NCBI GenBank assembly: GCA_040505895.1
Contig: JBEVXU010000017.1
Location: 1-64,000, forward strand
Origin: Vondammii sp040505895
GTDB lineage: Bacteria > Pseudomonadota > Gammaproteobacteria > Chromatiales > Chromatiaceae
Length of the DNA: 64,000 nt
Direction: 5' to 3'
The notes under the pieces were generated by a model. The model was given only the letters and a program-made list of their open reading frames with translations, had not been told where the DNA came from and searched no databases. Below, piece after piece: positions 8,847 to 17,071 of this stretch; the stretch's first letter is position 1, and every line of letters begins with the position of its first letter. The position numbers were made by a program, and so were the translations under genes.

Positions 8847-10112
8847 TTGTTAGACGCCGGTAACAAGCAAACTGGTAGAGAGATTCTGCTTGCGATTTTC
8901 AGTGGTCGAATGCTGGTCTCTGCGCTGATGGGCTTTGCCTGTGGTCTGCCCCTGTTGCTGACGGGTTCCCTGTTGCAGGCCTGGATGACTGAAGAGGGTG
9001 TTGATCTGGCCACCATTGGCTTGTTTGCCTTCGTCGGCTTGCCTTATACGCTGAAGTTTTTGTGGGCGCCTGCGCTGGATCGTTTTACGCCAGTCTTTCT
9101 TGGGCGGCGGCGTGGTTGGCTCATCATGGCGCAGTTTGCGCTGGTTGCGGCATTATCCAGCTTGGCCTTTTCCAACCCCGGTGTTGATACATACGGGGTT
9201 GCGGTGGCAGCGCTTCTGGTCACTTTTTTCTCTGCCAGTCAGGATATTGTGGTTGATGCCTACAGACGCGAAGCGCTCTCTGACAATGAGCAGGGGCTGG
9301 GTGCCTCACTCTACGTAAACGGTTACAGGGTGGGGATGCTGCTGGCCTCCGGCGGTGGCCTGATAATGGCTGACGTCATGTCTTTTACGGCGGTTTACCT
9401 TTGTATGGCCGGTATCATGTTGCTGGGCATCTGTACCACCTTTTTTGCGCCCGAACCTGAGGCTTCTGAGGGTAGCCCCAGAACTCTTCGGGATGCAGTG
9501 GTACTGCCTTTTGTGGAGTATTTTCGGCGCAATGATGCGGTTGTGATCCTGCTGTTTATTCTGCTCTATAAGCTGGGTGACACCATGGCCTCCCACATGA
9601 CGATCCCTTTTTACCTGGATATCGGCTTTTCCAAAACCGAGATTGGTGCGGTGGTGAAGCTATTTGGCTTCTGGGCCACTATCGTGGGCGGGCTTGTGGG
9701 AGGCGTGTTTATTCTGCGTATCGGGACTTACCGGGCACTATGGGGGTTCGGCATCCTCCAAGGGATCTCAACAGCGGGTTTCGCTGTGCTGGCCTTGGTC
9801 GGTAATAGTCTGCCGGGACTGGCTGCCGTGATTGCGTTCGAGAACTTCAGTGGGGGCTTGGGGACTGCGGCATATATTGCATTTATGGCGAGCCTTACCA
9901 ATAAGAAGTTTACAGCAACACAGTATGCCTTGCTGACCAGTTTCATGGGGGTGCCGAGGGTGATTGCGGCGGCGCCAACAGGCTTTATGGCTGAGTGGAT
10001 GGGGTGGTTCAGCTTCTTCATGTTTTGTGCCCTGATTGCTTTACCGGGTCTGCTGCTTTTGAGCTGGTTGCACCGACGGGGATCGACTCAGCATAAGGAG
10101 CGATTGGTTTGA
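8847..10112 (+). CDS. ampG: AmpG family muropeptide permease (MFS)
   Basis: An inner-membrane transporter of the major facilitator type, about 12 TM helices in 421 residues. It resembles AmpG, which imports GlcNAc-anhydroMurNAc peptides for cell-wall recycling: FACGLPLLLTGSLLQAWM in TM1, FLWAPALDRFTPVFLGRRRGW in the 2-3 loop, and SASQDIVVDAYR. I choose the TTG at 8847 because GGAG lies 7 nt upstream; the longer reading frame from TTG 8805 would start inside the MITE. MurU, another recycling enzyme, is encoded at 43.8 kb. It overlaps the next gene by 1 nt. Confidence 0.87.
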   Translation: MLDAGNKQTGREILLAIFSGRMLVSALMGFACGLPLLLTGSLLQAWMTEEGVDLATIGLFAFVGLPYTLKFLWAPALDRFTPVFLGRRRGWLIMAQFALVAALSSLAFSNPGVDTYGVAVAALLVTFFSASQDIVVDAYRREALSDNEQGLGASLYVNGYRVGMLLASGGGLIMADVMSFTAVYLCMAGIMLLGICTTFFAPEPEASEGSPRTLRDAVVLPFVEYFRRNDAVVILLFILLYKLGDTMASHMTIPFYLDIGFSKTEIGAVVKLFGFWATIVGGLVGGVFILRIGTYRALWGFGILQGISTAGFAVLALVGNSLPGLAAVIAFENFSGGLGTAAYIAFMASLTNKKFTATQYALLTSFMGVPRVIAAAPTGFMAEWMGWFSFFMFCALIALPGLLLLSWLHRRGSTQHKERLV

Positions 10113-10789
10113 TGGGAATGTGGATGCCCTACTTGAGTGCATTTGTTGTTGGCCTGCTCGGCGGGGTTCACTGCGTCGGTATGTGTGGGGGCATTGTCGG
10201 TGCGCTCACCTTCGGCCTCCCGGAGGAGCGGCGTAGTTTTGGCTCCATGCTCCCTTTTCAGCTCGCCTACAATTTTGGACGGATTCTCAGCTACGTTATT
10301 GCCGGTGCGGTGATGGGGGGTATCGGTATGCTGCTGGCCCAGTTGATGCCGGTCTACTACGCTCAGCGTCTGCTGCTGGCGGTTGCAGGTATTTTTATGA
10401 TCCTTCTCGGGCTCTATCTTTCCGGCTGGTGGATGCTGCTGGGGCGGGTGGAGCGGATGGGTGGATCCCTTTGGCGCCGTATAGAGCCGATCAGTCGTCG
10501 ATTGATGCCGGTGAAAAGTCCCTCTCAGGCACTGGTTGTCGGCTTGGTTTGGGGGTGGGTCCCCTGTGGTTTGGTCTACAGTATGCTGGTCAATGCGGTT
10601 TCGTCAGGTGGTGCCCTACAGGGGGCGGCACTGATGTTCGCCTTTGCTTTGGGTACCCTGCCGAATCTTATGTTGATGGGGGTTCTGGCCGGTGCGGCTG
10701 CACGGATCTCCCAGTCGCCTGGGTGGCGTCGGGTGGCGGGTGGGGTGGTGATACTGTTCGGGGTCTATACCCTGTGGCAGGCGCTGTAG
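10112..10789 (+). CDS. TauE/SafE-UreH-type integral membrane protein
   Basis: A 225-residue protein with six or seven hydrophobic helices. It has the paired small-residue motif GLLGGVHCVGMCGGI near residue 15 and a matching GLVWGWVPCGLVYSML near residue 145, each with a conserved Cys. This is the DsbD_2/UreH-like branch annotated as sulfite exporter TauE/SafE; relatives often sit near cytochrome oxidase maturation genes and may move metals, sulfur compounds or electrons. The ATG overlaps the ampG stop (TGATG), so the two are co-translated. The substrate cannot be told from sequence. Confidence 0.82.
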   Translation: MGMWMPYLSAFVVGLLGGVHCVGMCGGIVGALTFGLPEERRSFGSMLPFQLAYNFGRILSYVIAGAVMGGIGMLLAQLMPVYYAQRLLLAVAGIFMILLGLYLSGWWMLLGRVERMGGSLWRRIEPISRRLMPVKSPSQALVVGLVWGWVPCGLVYSMLVNAVSSGGALQGAALMFAFALGTLPNLMLMGVLAGAAARISQSPGWRRVAGGVVILFGVYTLWQAL

Positions 10790-10836
10790 GGATTGGAGAT
10801 CGAAACTGATTGAATATCGTGTTGTCGTAGATTAAA

Positions 10837-10962
10837 CCTAGATTCCGCAGTTGACCGCTCCACTCTGAGGCTATGTTGCTGATATGAAAACCATTGATAT
10901 CAATTTACACTTTCACCTGTCGGGTGAGCCACACTTCACCCCATCCAACTGCGGATTCTAGG
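10837..10962. mobile_element. 126 bp MITE with CCTAGATTC ends, copy 1
   Basis: The left end CCTAGATTCCGCAGTTG and the right end CAACTGCGGATTCTAGG are inverted repeats. A 5 bp direct duplication TTAAA flanks the element (10832-10836, 10963-10967). Ends starting CCTAGATTC are known from IS1380-family elements such as ISEcp1, so this is probably mobilised by such a transposase. It lies 17 bp upstream of the DUF72 gene. A longer relative is at 57778-58014. Confidence 0.9.
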
Positions 10963-10979
10963 TTAAAGCTGAGGTTGTT

Positions 10980-11603
10980 ATGTCAGGAGAGAGTGGTTGG
11001 GGTGATCTCGAATTTGTGGTCGGAGCGAGGGGCTGGGATCATGATGGCTGGATCGGTGGCTTCTACCCGGATGATTTGCCCAGTGAGTGGCGTCTCGGTT
11101 ACTACGCCAATGAGTTTCCAGGGGTATTGGTTCCCGAGGAAGAGTGGAGTGGTGCTGGTGAGAGTGAATGGGAAGAGTGGTGCGATGAAGTGCCTGAGGG
11201 TTTCTGCTTCTATCTCGAACTCTCAGATACCTCCAGCGCGCGGCTGCAACAACTGGAAGCCTGTGCCGCCCCTCTAGGTGATATGTTGAAGGGGGTGCTG
11301 TTGCAGGGTGTTGATGCTGTCATGGAGGCCGGTAGCCTGCGGGTGCCGCACCTTATGGCTGTTGTTCGAGAAGATGATAGTGCTTGCTTTGTTGCCGTTG
11401 GCCAGGGTGCCGGCCGCAAAGGGGTGCTGCTCGATAGCGAACATATGCCCGACCTGCGTAGTCTGCGAAAGCTACTGGAATCGGTTGAGTATAATGATGG
11501 AGTGGATAGTATTACCCCGGCACTTTTTGTTGGCGGTAAGGCACCCGATGTAGGAAAGATGCAGGAAGCGAAGACCCTGCTGGAGTTGATGGGACTGCTC
11601 TAA
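10980..11603 (+). CDS. DUF72-like (YecE family) protein, short form
   Basis: A 207-residue soluble protein. Its start matches the DUF72/YecE pattern: GARGWDHDGWIGGFYPDDLP...YYANEFPGVLVP corresponds to the family's GxSGW...FYPxxLP...YYAxxFxxVE opening. DUF72 proteins are TIM-barrel-like and of unknown function, usually 240-290 residues. This one is shorter and lacks the usual strongly conserved middle. The MITE at 10837-10962 lies in its leader, so its present promoter must be within or downstream of that element, or transcription reads through from ampG. Confidence 0.62.
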   Translation: MSGESGWGDLEFVVGARGWDHDGWIGGFYPDDLPSEWRLGYYANEFPGVLVPEEEWSGAGESEWEEWCDEVPEGFCFYLELSDTSSARLQQLEACAAPLGDMLKGVLLQGVDAVMEAGSLRVPHLMAVVREDDSACFVAVGQGAGRKGVLLDSEHMPDLRSLRKLLESVEYNDGVDSITPALFVGGKAPDVGKMQEAKTLLELMGLL

Positions 11604-11627
11604 ACAGGAATGGAAATATATCAGCTC

Positions 11628-11656
11628 TTGACGCTGCGGTTTTCCAAGGGTACAAA
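11628..11656 (+). promoter_or_regulatory. Sigma-70-like promoter for mla operon
   Basis: TTGACG (11628-11633), a 17 bp spacer and TACAAA (11651-11656) form a good -35/-10 pair about 75 bp upstream of mlaF. Confidence 0.6.
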
Positions 11657-11732
11657 AGCCGAAGCTTAAAAAATGAAGTCATTGATGAGGCATGAATCTC
11701 TTCGGTGGAGATAAAGAGAAAGATAACGGGCC

Positions 11733-12554
11733 ATGGCAGACTCGAATAATAGTCAGGAACCTCTGGTAAGGATACGCGGTCTACGGTTTTATCGTAGTGA
11801 ACGGGCGATTTTCGATGGTGTTGATATTGATATACCCAGGGGTAAGATTACTGCCATTATGGGGCCCAGCGGAACCGGCAAGACCACCCTGCTGAAGTTG
11901 ATCGGTGGACAACTTCGCCCCCAGGCGGGCAGCATTCATGTCGATGGAGAGGATATTCACACTCTCGGCACCCGGGATCTCTACCGTCTGCGAATGCGTA
12001 TGGGTATGCTCTTCCAGAGTGGAGCCCTGCTTACCGATATCACTGTTTTCGACAATGTAGCCTATCCCCTGCGGGAGCATACCGACCTGCCTGAGTCGAT
12101 GTTGCGCAAGCTGGTGCTGCTGAAGTTGGAAGCGGTGGGATTGCGTGGTGCCCGTGATCTGATGCCGAGTGAACTCTCCGGTGGTATGGCGCGGCGTGTC
12201 GCCCTGGCCCGGGCGATGGTGTTGGATCCGATGATGATTATGTACGACGAGCCTTTTACCGGTCAGGATCCCCTCTCTATGGGGGTGTTGGTGAAGCTGA
12301 TACGGGCGCTGAATGATGCCAGTAGGCTCACCAGTATCATCGTCTCCCACGATGTACAGGAGACGGCGGAGATCGCTGACCTGATCTATGTGATCTCCAA
12401 CGGCAAGGTGATCGAGCATGGAGCGCCGAAAGCGATGATTAACTCTGAATCGGCTTGGACACGCCAGTTTATGCAGGGGCTGGCTGATGGGCCTGTGCCC
12501 TTTCACTACCCTGCTGATGAGTTCGGTCGGGATCTGCTGGAAAAATCATGCTAG
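11733..12554 (+). CDS. mlaF: Phospholipid ABC transporter ATP-binding protein MlaF
   Basis: The cytoplasmic ATPase of the MlaFEDB complex, which moves glycerophospholipids between the outer and inner membranes and keeps outer-leaflet asymmetry. In 273 residues it has Walker A GPSGTGKTT near residue 45, a Q-loop, signature LSGGMARR, Walker B MIMYDEPF and the switch His in IVSHD. The C-terminal tail is longer than in generic ABC ATPases, as in MlaF. It overlaps mlaE by 7 nt and is first of mlaFEDCB. Confidence 0.96.
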   Translation: MADSNNSQEPLVRIRGLRFYRSERAIFDGVDIDIPRGKITAIMGPSGTGKTTLLKLIGGQLRPQAGSIHVDGEDIHTLGTRDLYRLRMRMGMLFQSGALLTDITVFDNVAYPLREHTDLPESMLRKLVLLKLEAVGLRGARDLMPSELSGGMARRVALARAMVLDPMMIMYDEPFTGQDPLSMGVLVKLIRALNDASRLTSIIVSHDVQETAEIADLIYVISNGKVIEHGAPKAMINSESAWTRQFMQGLADGPVPFHYPADEFGRDLLEKSC

Positions 12555-13327
12555 ATCAGTTGGCACGGTTGGGCCGTAATGGTATAGGTACTCTCGAGCG
12601 CTTGGGGCGGGGGCACTTGCTGCTGCTCAATATTCACCGGGGGCTGAGAGATCTGGCGGCAAGGCCGCAGCTGCTGGTGCAGCAGATTCACTCCATCGGT
12701 GTGTTGTCGATGCTGATCATCAGCGTCTCCGGACTCTTTGTTGGCATGGTGCTGGGGCTTCAGGGCTACTATATCCTTTCACAGTTTGGTGCCGAGCAGA
12801 CATTGGGGGTGATGGTGGCGGCCTCCCTGGTGCGTGAGCTGGGGCCGGTGGTGGCGGCGCTGCTGTTTGCCGGCAGGGCTGGGTCGGCGCTGACCGCTGA
12901 GATCGGTCTGATGAAGGCGACAGAACAGCTCTCCGGGTTGGAGATGATGGCGGTGGATCCGATCAGACGGGTATTGACTCCGCGCTTTCTTGCCGGGTTT
13001 ATCTCCATGCCGTTGCTGGCGGCGATGTTTAGCGCCTTGGGCATCATTGGCGGCTATTTCGTCGGTGTCGGCCTGCTGGGGGTGGATGATGGGGCTTTCT
13101 GGTCGCAGATGCAGGCCAAGATCGATCTGCATGAAGATGTATTCAACGGTGTGATCAAGAGCCTGGTGTTCGGGTTTGTCTGTAGCTGGATCGCACTATT
13201 TCAGGGGTATGATGCGATACCGACTTCCGAGGGAGTCAGCCGCGCCACGACACGTACGGTGGTACATTCGTCCCTGGCGGTGCTGGGACTCGATTTTATT
13301 TTGACCGCGCTAATGTTCGGAGAGTGA
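12548..13327 (+). CDS. mlaE: Phospholipid ABC transporter permease MlaE
   Basis: The 259-residue inner-membrane permease (MlaE/Ttg2B family), with five to six hydrophobic segments and the typical LVRELGPVVAALLFAGRAGSALTAEIG stretch near residues 94-120 and conserved TEQLSGLEMMAVDP. It dimerises with two MlaF subunits and is crowned by the MlaD hexamer. It begins inside mlaF and ends 3 bp before mlaD. Confidence 0.96.
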   Translation: MLDQLARLGRNGIGTLERLGRGHLLLLNIHRGLRDLAARPQLLVQQIHSIGVLSMLIISVSGLFVGMVLGLQGYYILSQFGAEQTLGVMVAASLVRELGPVVAALLFAGRAGSALTAEIGLMKATEQLSGLEMMAVDPIRRVLTPRFLAGFISMPLLAAMFSALGIIGGYFVGVGLLGVDDGAFWSQMQAKIDLHEDVFNGVIKSLVFGFVCSWIALFQGYDAIPTSEGVSRATTRTVVHSSLAVLGLDFILTALMFGE

Positions 13328-13330
13328 CCA

Positions 13331-13807
13331 ATGGTGCACAGTAGGACAATGGAGATACTGGTGGGTGCATTTATGGCCCTGGGATTTGTGGCGCTCTTCT
13401 TTCTTGCCATGCAGGTGAGCAATCTGAGTGCCGGTACTAACGGTGCCGGTTATACTCTAAGTGCGCGCTTCGATAATGTCGGCAGTCTCAAGGTGCGCTC
13501 ACCAGTGACCATGGCGGGTGTGCGGATCGGCCGGGTGAGCGAGATCAGCTTTGATCCCCAGACCTATGAGGCGGTGGTGGTGATGGCCGTCGAGTCAGGC
13601 TACGACACGATACCGGAAGATACCATAGCAAATATCTATACGGCGGGACTGCTGGGTGAACAGTATATTGGCTTGGACCCCGGCGGCAGCGAGAAATATC
13701 TAGGTCAGGGCGGTGAGCTGACTATGACCCAGTCAGCTCTGGTGTTGGAACAGATTATTGGCCAATTCCTGTTTAGTAAGGCCGAGGAGGGTGGAAATGG
13801 TGAGTAG
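13331..13807 (+). CDS. mlaD: MCE-domain protein MlaD
   Basis: A 158-residue single-pass protein: N-terminal TM helix (residues 8-27), then an MCE domain from residue 37 (YTLSARFDNVGSLKVRSPV), ending with a short helix. MlaD forms a periplasmic hexameric ring that passes lipids between MlaE and MlaC. It is somewhat shorter than E. coli MlaD (183). Its last 11 nt overlap mlaC, so the two are translationally coupled. Confidence 0.95.
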   Translation: MVHSRTMEILVGAFMALGFVALFFLAMQVSNLSAGTNGAGYTLSARFDNVGSLKVRSPVTMAGVRIGRVSEISFDPQTYEAVVVMAVESGYDTIPEDTIANIYTAGLLGEQYIGLDPGGSEKYLGQGGELTMTQSALVLEQIIGQFLFSKAEEGGNGE

Positions 13808-14411
13808 GCTGAGTTTGATCAGGTGGTTTCCCTTGTTGTTGCTGCTTTTCGCGCTCCAGCCTGCGACCGCCGCTACCGAACCAAATACGATTGTAAAGGA
13901 GACGGCGGACAGGATCCTGGCTGAGGTGATATCACTGAAGCAGGAGCTGGATGAGTCTCCCGGCAGGATCTACCCGCTGGTGGAACATATTTTACTGCCT
14001 CGTTTTGACTTCGTCCGCATGTCACGCCTGGTCCTTGGGAAACACTGGCGGCGGGCGGGAGCTGAGGAGAAAAAGGCATTTACCCGCGCTTTCCGCGAAC
14101 TGCTGGTGCGTACCTACACAACTGCCCTGCTCAATTACTCAGGCCAGGAGATCGATTATCTGCCGATGCGTGCCATGGCGGATGCTACCGAGGTGACGGT
14201 TAATACCGAGGTCAGCAGTGCCGGTGCACCACCGGTACCGATCAACTATAAGCTCCACTTGGTTGATGATGAGTGGAAGGTGTTTGATGTGGTGATCGAC
14301 GGTATCAGTCTGGTGTCAAATTACCGTTCCAATTTTGCCTCCGAGATCAGACGTCGCAAGCTCTCCGGTCTTATCGGGCGGCTTGAGGCTCGCAATAAGC
14401 GAGGTAAGTAG
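13797..14411 (+). CDS. mlaC: Periplasmic phospholipid-binding protein MlaC
   Basis: The soluble lipid shuttle of the Mla pathway. Its 204 residues begin with a signal peptide (LLLLLFALQPATA, cleavage near residue 25), followed by the Tol-Tol-Ttg2 family domain with LPRFDFVRMSRLVLGKHWR and the C-terminal WKVFDVVIDGISLVSNYR. I use ATG 13797 rather than an upstream in-frame start at 13758 because it puts the signal peptide at the N-terminus and GAGGAGGG precedes it. Confidence 0.95.
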   Translation: MVSRLSLIRWFPLLLLLFALQPATAATEPNTIVKETADRILAEVISLKQELDESPGRIYPLVEHILLPRFDFVRMSRLVLGKHWRRAGAEEKKAFTRAFRELLVRTYTTALLNYSGQEIDYLPMRAMADATEVTVNTEVSSAGAPPVPINYKLHLVDDEWKVFDVVIDGISLVSNYRSNFASEIRRRKLSGLIGRLEARNKRGK

Positions 14412-14476
14412 TGCGCCTTGCCTTGAGCGCTGACAAGCTAACTGCATCAGCAATTATCATATTGAAGGAGCACTAG

Positions 14477-14764
14477 GTGGCCGAGATAACCCTTGATGCT
14501 GATGGCTGTGCACAGATCACCGGTGATATCATATTTTCTACAGTGACTGGGTTGCTGAAGAGTGGCGAGGGCTCTCTTGCTGGGCGTCAGACGTTGGCTT
14601 TCGACCTTGCCGGGGTTACTCATAGTGATAGCTCAGCTCTTGCATTGCTGCTGGAGTTGCTCGATCGTGGTCGTGTAGATGGGGTCACCGTCACCTTCCG
14701 CAATATTCCTGATTCCCTCATGGGTATCGCCCGCCTCAGCAATGTCGAGCAGCTCTTGATCTAG
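14477..14764 (+). CDS. mlaB: STAS-domain protein MlaB
   Basis: A 95-residue STAS protein that binds MlaF and activates the transporter. The conserved segment DLAGVTHSDSSALALLLELL (residues 50-69) carries the Asp-Ser-Ser of the family. The start codon is GTG with AAGGAG six bases upstream. It is the last gene of the mla operon. The ibaG/bolA gene that usually separates mlaB from murA is absent. Confidence 0.93.
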   Translation: MAEITLDADGCAQITGDIIFSTVTGLLKSGEGSLAGRQTLAFDLAGVTHSDSSALALLLELLDRGRVDGVTVTFRNIPDSLMGIARLSNVEQLLI

Positions 14765-14784
14765 ATTCCAGGCCAGGCCATGGA

Positions 14785-14820
14785 TCACAGAGCACACGGA
14801 GCACCTCAGAGGGCACAGAG
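14785..14820. repeat. CAGAG-rich dispersed repeat, fragment
   Basis: The sequence resembles CACAGAG...CGGAG...CAGAGGGCACAGAG, a member of a repeat family also seen at 25315, 26558, 28961 and 39868. It is the only recognisable item in the 304 bp between mlaB and murA (14765-15068); I see no gene there. Confidence 0.6.
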
Positions 14821-15068
14821 TTTACTTCTGTAATGAGTTTCCGGCTTTTATTGGTGCAAAGGTCATCCTCTTGGGGGTACGTCAGTATCTGTACTGCCGT
14901 CTCTTGAAAAGTAGATGCTGAGAAATGCCCGTTACAATGTTAACTCTCTGTGATCCTGTGCTTCCTTTGAACGCCCCTTTAGATTTCTCGTCATATTTCA
15001 TACAATGGCCCGTTCCCCGGGCTTCGGCTCCTTGTTACGGGTATTTTCCCCGATTTGGCCTTTGATTA

Positions 15069-16328
15069 ATGGATAAACTGATTATCACCGGCAGCGGTCC
15101 CCTCTCAGGGGATGTGCGTATCGCCGGCGCTAAAAATGCGGCCCTGCCGATTCTCGCAGCGACGCTGTTGGCCGATGGCCCGATGAGCGTGGGCAATGTG
15201 CCGCACCTGCACGACATCACCACTACCATGGAGCTTCTGGGCCATATGGGCGTTACCCTGGTGGTGGACGAGCGGCTGCGTATCGAGACCGATACCAGCA
15301 CTATTAGGGCGTACCATGCGCCTTACTCCCTGGTAAAAACCATGCGTGCCTCGATCCTTGTTCTGGGACCATTGCTGGCACGCTTTGGTAAGGCGGATGT
15401 CTCCCTGCCCGGAGGCTGTGCTATCGGTTCCCGCCCGGTCAATATCCATATTGATGGCCTGCGCGCCATGGGCGCCGAGATTGAGGTGGAAGCAGGCTAT
15501 ATCCGGGCAAAGGCGGGGCGTCTTAAGGGTGCCCGTCTGGTGATGGACATAGTGACCGTTACCGGTACCGAGAACCTGATGATGGCCGCTGCACTGGCCG
15601 AGGGTGAGACGGTGCTGGAGAATGCGGCGAGAGAGCCCGAAGTGGTCGATCTGGCCAATTGCCTCAACCGCATGGGTGCGAAAATCTCCGGAGCGGGTAC
15701 CGATAGCATCACTATCGAGGGAGTGGAGCGGCTCAACGGCACCCACTACGATGTGCTGCCTGATCGCATTGAGACGGGTACCTATCTGGTGGCGGCGGCA
15801 GTGACACGTGGCTCGATTCGGGTGCGCGATACTCAACCAAAACTTCTCGACGCTGTGTTGCAGAAATTGCGTGAAGCGGGGGGAGAAATCGAGACCGGTG
15901 ATGATTGGATAACGTTGGATATGAAGGGGAAGCGTCCTCGGGCTGTTGATATCCATACGGCACCTTACCCGGCGTTCCCCACCGATATGCAGGCCCAGTT
16001 CACCGCACTCAACAGCATCGCCGAAGGAGTCGGAGTGATCACCGAGACGGTGTTTGAAAACCGCTTTATGCATGTGCAGGAGATGCAGCGCATGGGCGCC
16101 AGTATCCGACTTGAAGGGAATACAGCCATCTGCACGGGTGTTGAGAAACTGACTGGCGCTCCAGTGATGGCAACCGATTTGCGCGCCTCTGCCAGCCTGG
16201 TGTTGGCGGGTTTGGTGGCGGAGGGAGATACCGTAGTGGATAGGATCTACCATATCGACCGCGGCTACGAGAATATCGAAGAGAAGCTCGCCGGACTGGG
16301 AGCTCATATTCAGCGCCTACCTGACTGA
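15069..16328 (+). CDS. murA: UDP-N-acetylglucosamine 1-carboxyvinyltransferase
   Basis: The first committed step of peptidoglycan synthesis: transfer of enolpyruvate from PEP to UDP-GlcNAc in the cytosol. It has 419 residues, the same as E. coli. GAKNAALP near residue 20 holds the catalytic Lys-Asn pair, and LPGGCAIGSRPV near residue 115 holds the active-site Cys, so it should be fosfomycin-sensitive. The C-terminal Arg and Asp region (TDLRASASLVLAGL) is intact. The mla-murA-hisGD order matches Pseudomonas. Confidence 0.98.
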   Translation: MDKLIITGSGPLSGDVRIAGAKNAALPILAATLLADGPMSVGNVPHLHDITTTMELLGHMGVTLVVDERLRIETDTSTIRAYHAPYSLVKTMRASILVLGPLLARFGKADVSLPGGCAIGSRPVNIHIDGLRAMGAEIEVEAGYIRAKAGRLKGARLVMDIVTVTGTENLMMAAALAEGETVLENAAREPEVVDLANCLNRMGAKISGAGTDSITIEGVERLNGTHYDVLPDRIETGTYLVAAAVTRGSIRVRDTQPKLLDAVLQKLREAGGEIETGDDWITLDMKGKRPRAVDIHTAPYPAFPTDMQAQFTALNSIAEGVGVITETVFENRFMHVQEMQRMGASIRLEGNTAICTGVEKLTGAPVMATDLRASASLVLAGLVAEGDTVVDRIYHIDRGYENIEEKLAGLGAHIQRLPD

Positions 16329-16417
16329 CGGACGTCAGCAGTTGTTATGAGTAGGATGCAATGAGCCCTACACACTGAACAGTGATGCATGAATTCACGT
16401 GATTAAGTACATAAACG

Positions 16418-17071
16418 ATGAAATTTAATACACCGATTACCATAGCGCTCTCCAAAGGGCGGATATTCAAGCAGACACTTCCGCTGCTTGCCCACGCCGG
16501 TATTGAGCCGATAGATGATCCTGAGACCAGCCGCAAGCTGATTCTCGATACCAATCACGACAATGTGAAGCTGGTGATCATTCGTGCCACCGATGTGCCC
16601 ACCTACGTGCAGTGGGGCGCCGCGGATGTCGGTGTTGCCGGTAAAGATGTCTTGCTGGAGCATGGTGGTGAGGGATTGTATGAGCCTCTCGATCTGGCTA
16701 TTGCCCGCTGTCGTCTGATGGTGGCTGGTGTGCCGGAGGCTCAGTTGAGTGGCGACCGGCTGCGCATCGCCACCAAGTATGTCAAATCAGCCAGACGTTA
16801 TTTTTCCGCACGTGGTCAGCAGGTGGAGATTATCAAGCTCTACGGCTCAATGGAGTTGGCACCCCTGGTTGGGTTGTCTGATCTGATTGTCGATCTTGTG
16901 GAGAGCGGCAATACACTGAAGGCTAACGGCTTGGTGCCACTGGAGCATATTGCCGATATCAGTTCACGCCTGGTGGTCAATAAGGCGTCGTGGAAGATGA
17001 AACACGACACCGTTACACAGTTGATGGAGGCGATAGGTGAAGCGGTAAAGGCAGGAGATGACAATGGCTGA
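16418..17071 (+). CDS. hisG: ATP phosphoribosyltransferase, short form
   Basis: First enzyme of histidine synthesis, joining ATP and PRPP. At 217 residues this is the short form, which lacks the C-terminal regulatory domain and normally works with HisZ; no hisZ is in the window. The opening ITIALSKGRIF and the PRPP loop VDLVESGNTLKANGL near residues 160-175 are typical. Its 3' end overlaps hisD. Confidence 0.97.
   Translation: MKFNTPITIALSKGRIFKQTLPLLAHAGIEPIDDPETSRKLILDTNHDNVKLVIIRATDVPTYVQWGAADVGVAGKDVLLEHGGEGLYEPLDLAIARCRLMVAGVPEAQLSGDRLRIATKYVKSARRYFSARGQQVEIIKLYGSMELAPLVGLSDLIVDLVESGNTLKANGLVPLEHIADISSRLVVNKASWKMKHDTVTQLMEAIGEAVKAGDDNG

Noticed and set aside
15105..16307. 400-codon open frame antisense to murA
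   Set aside because: Shadow of murA; His/Gln-rich translation without domain character.
16418..17071. HisG appearing truncated at 217 residues
   Set aside because: This is the normal short HisG form that works with HisZ, not a broken gene.
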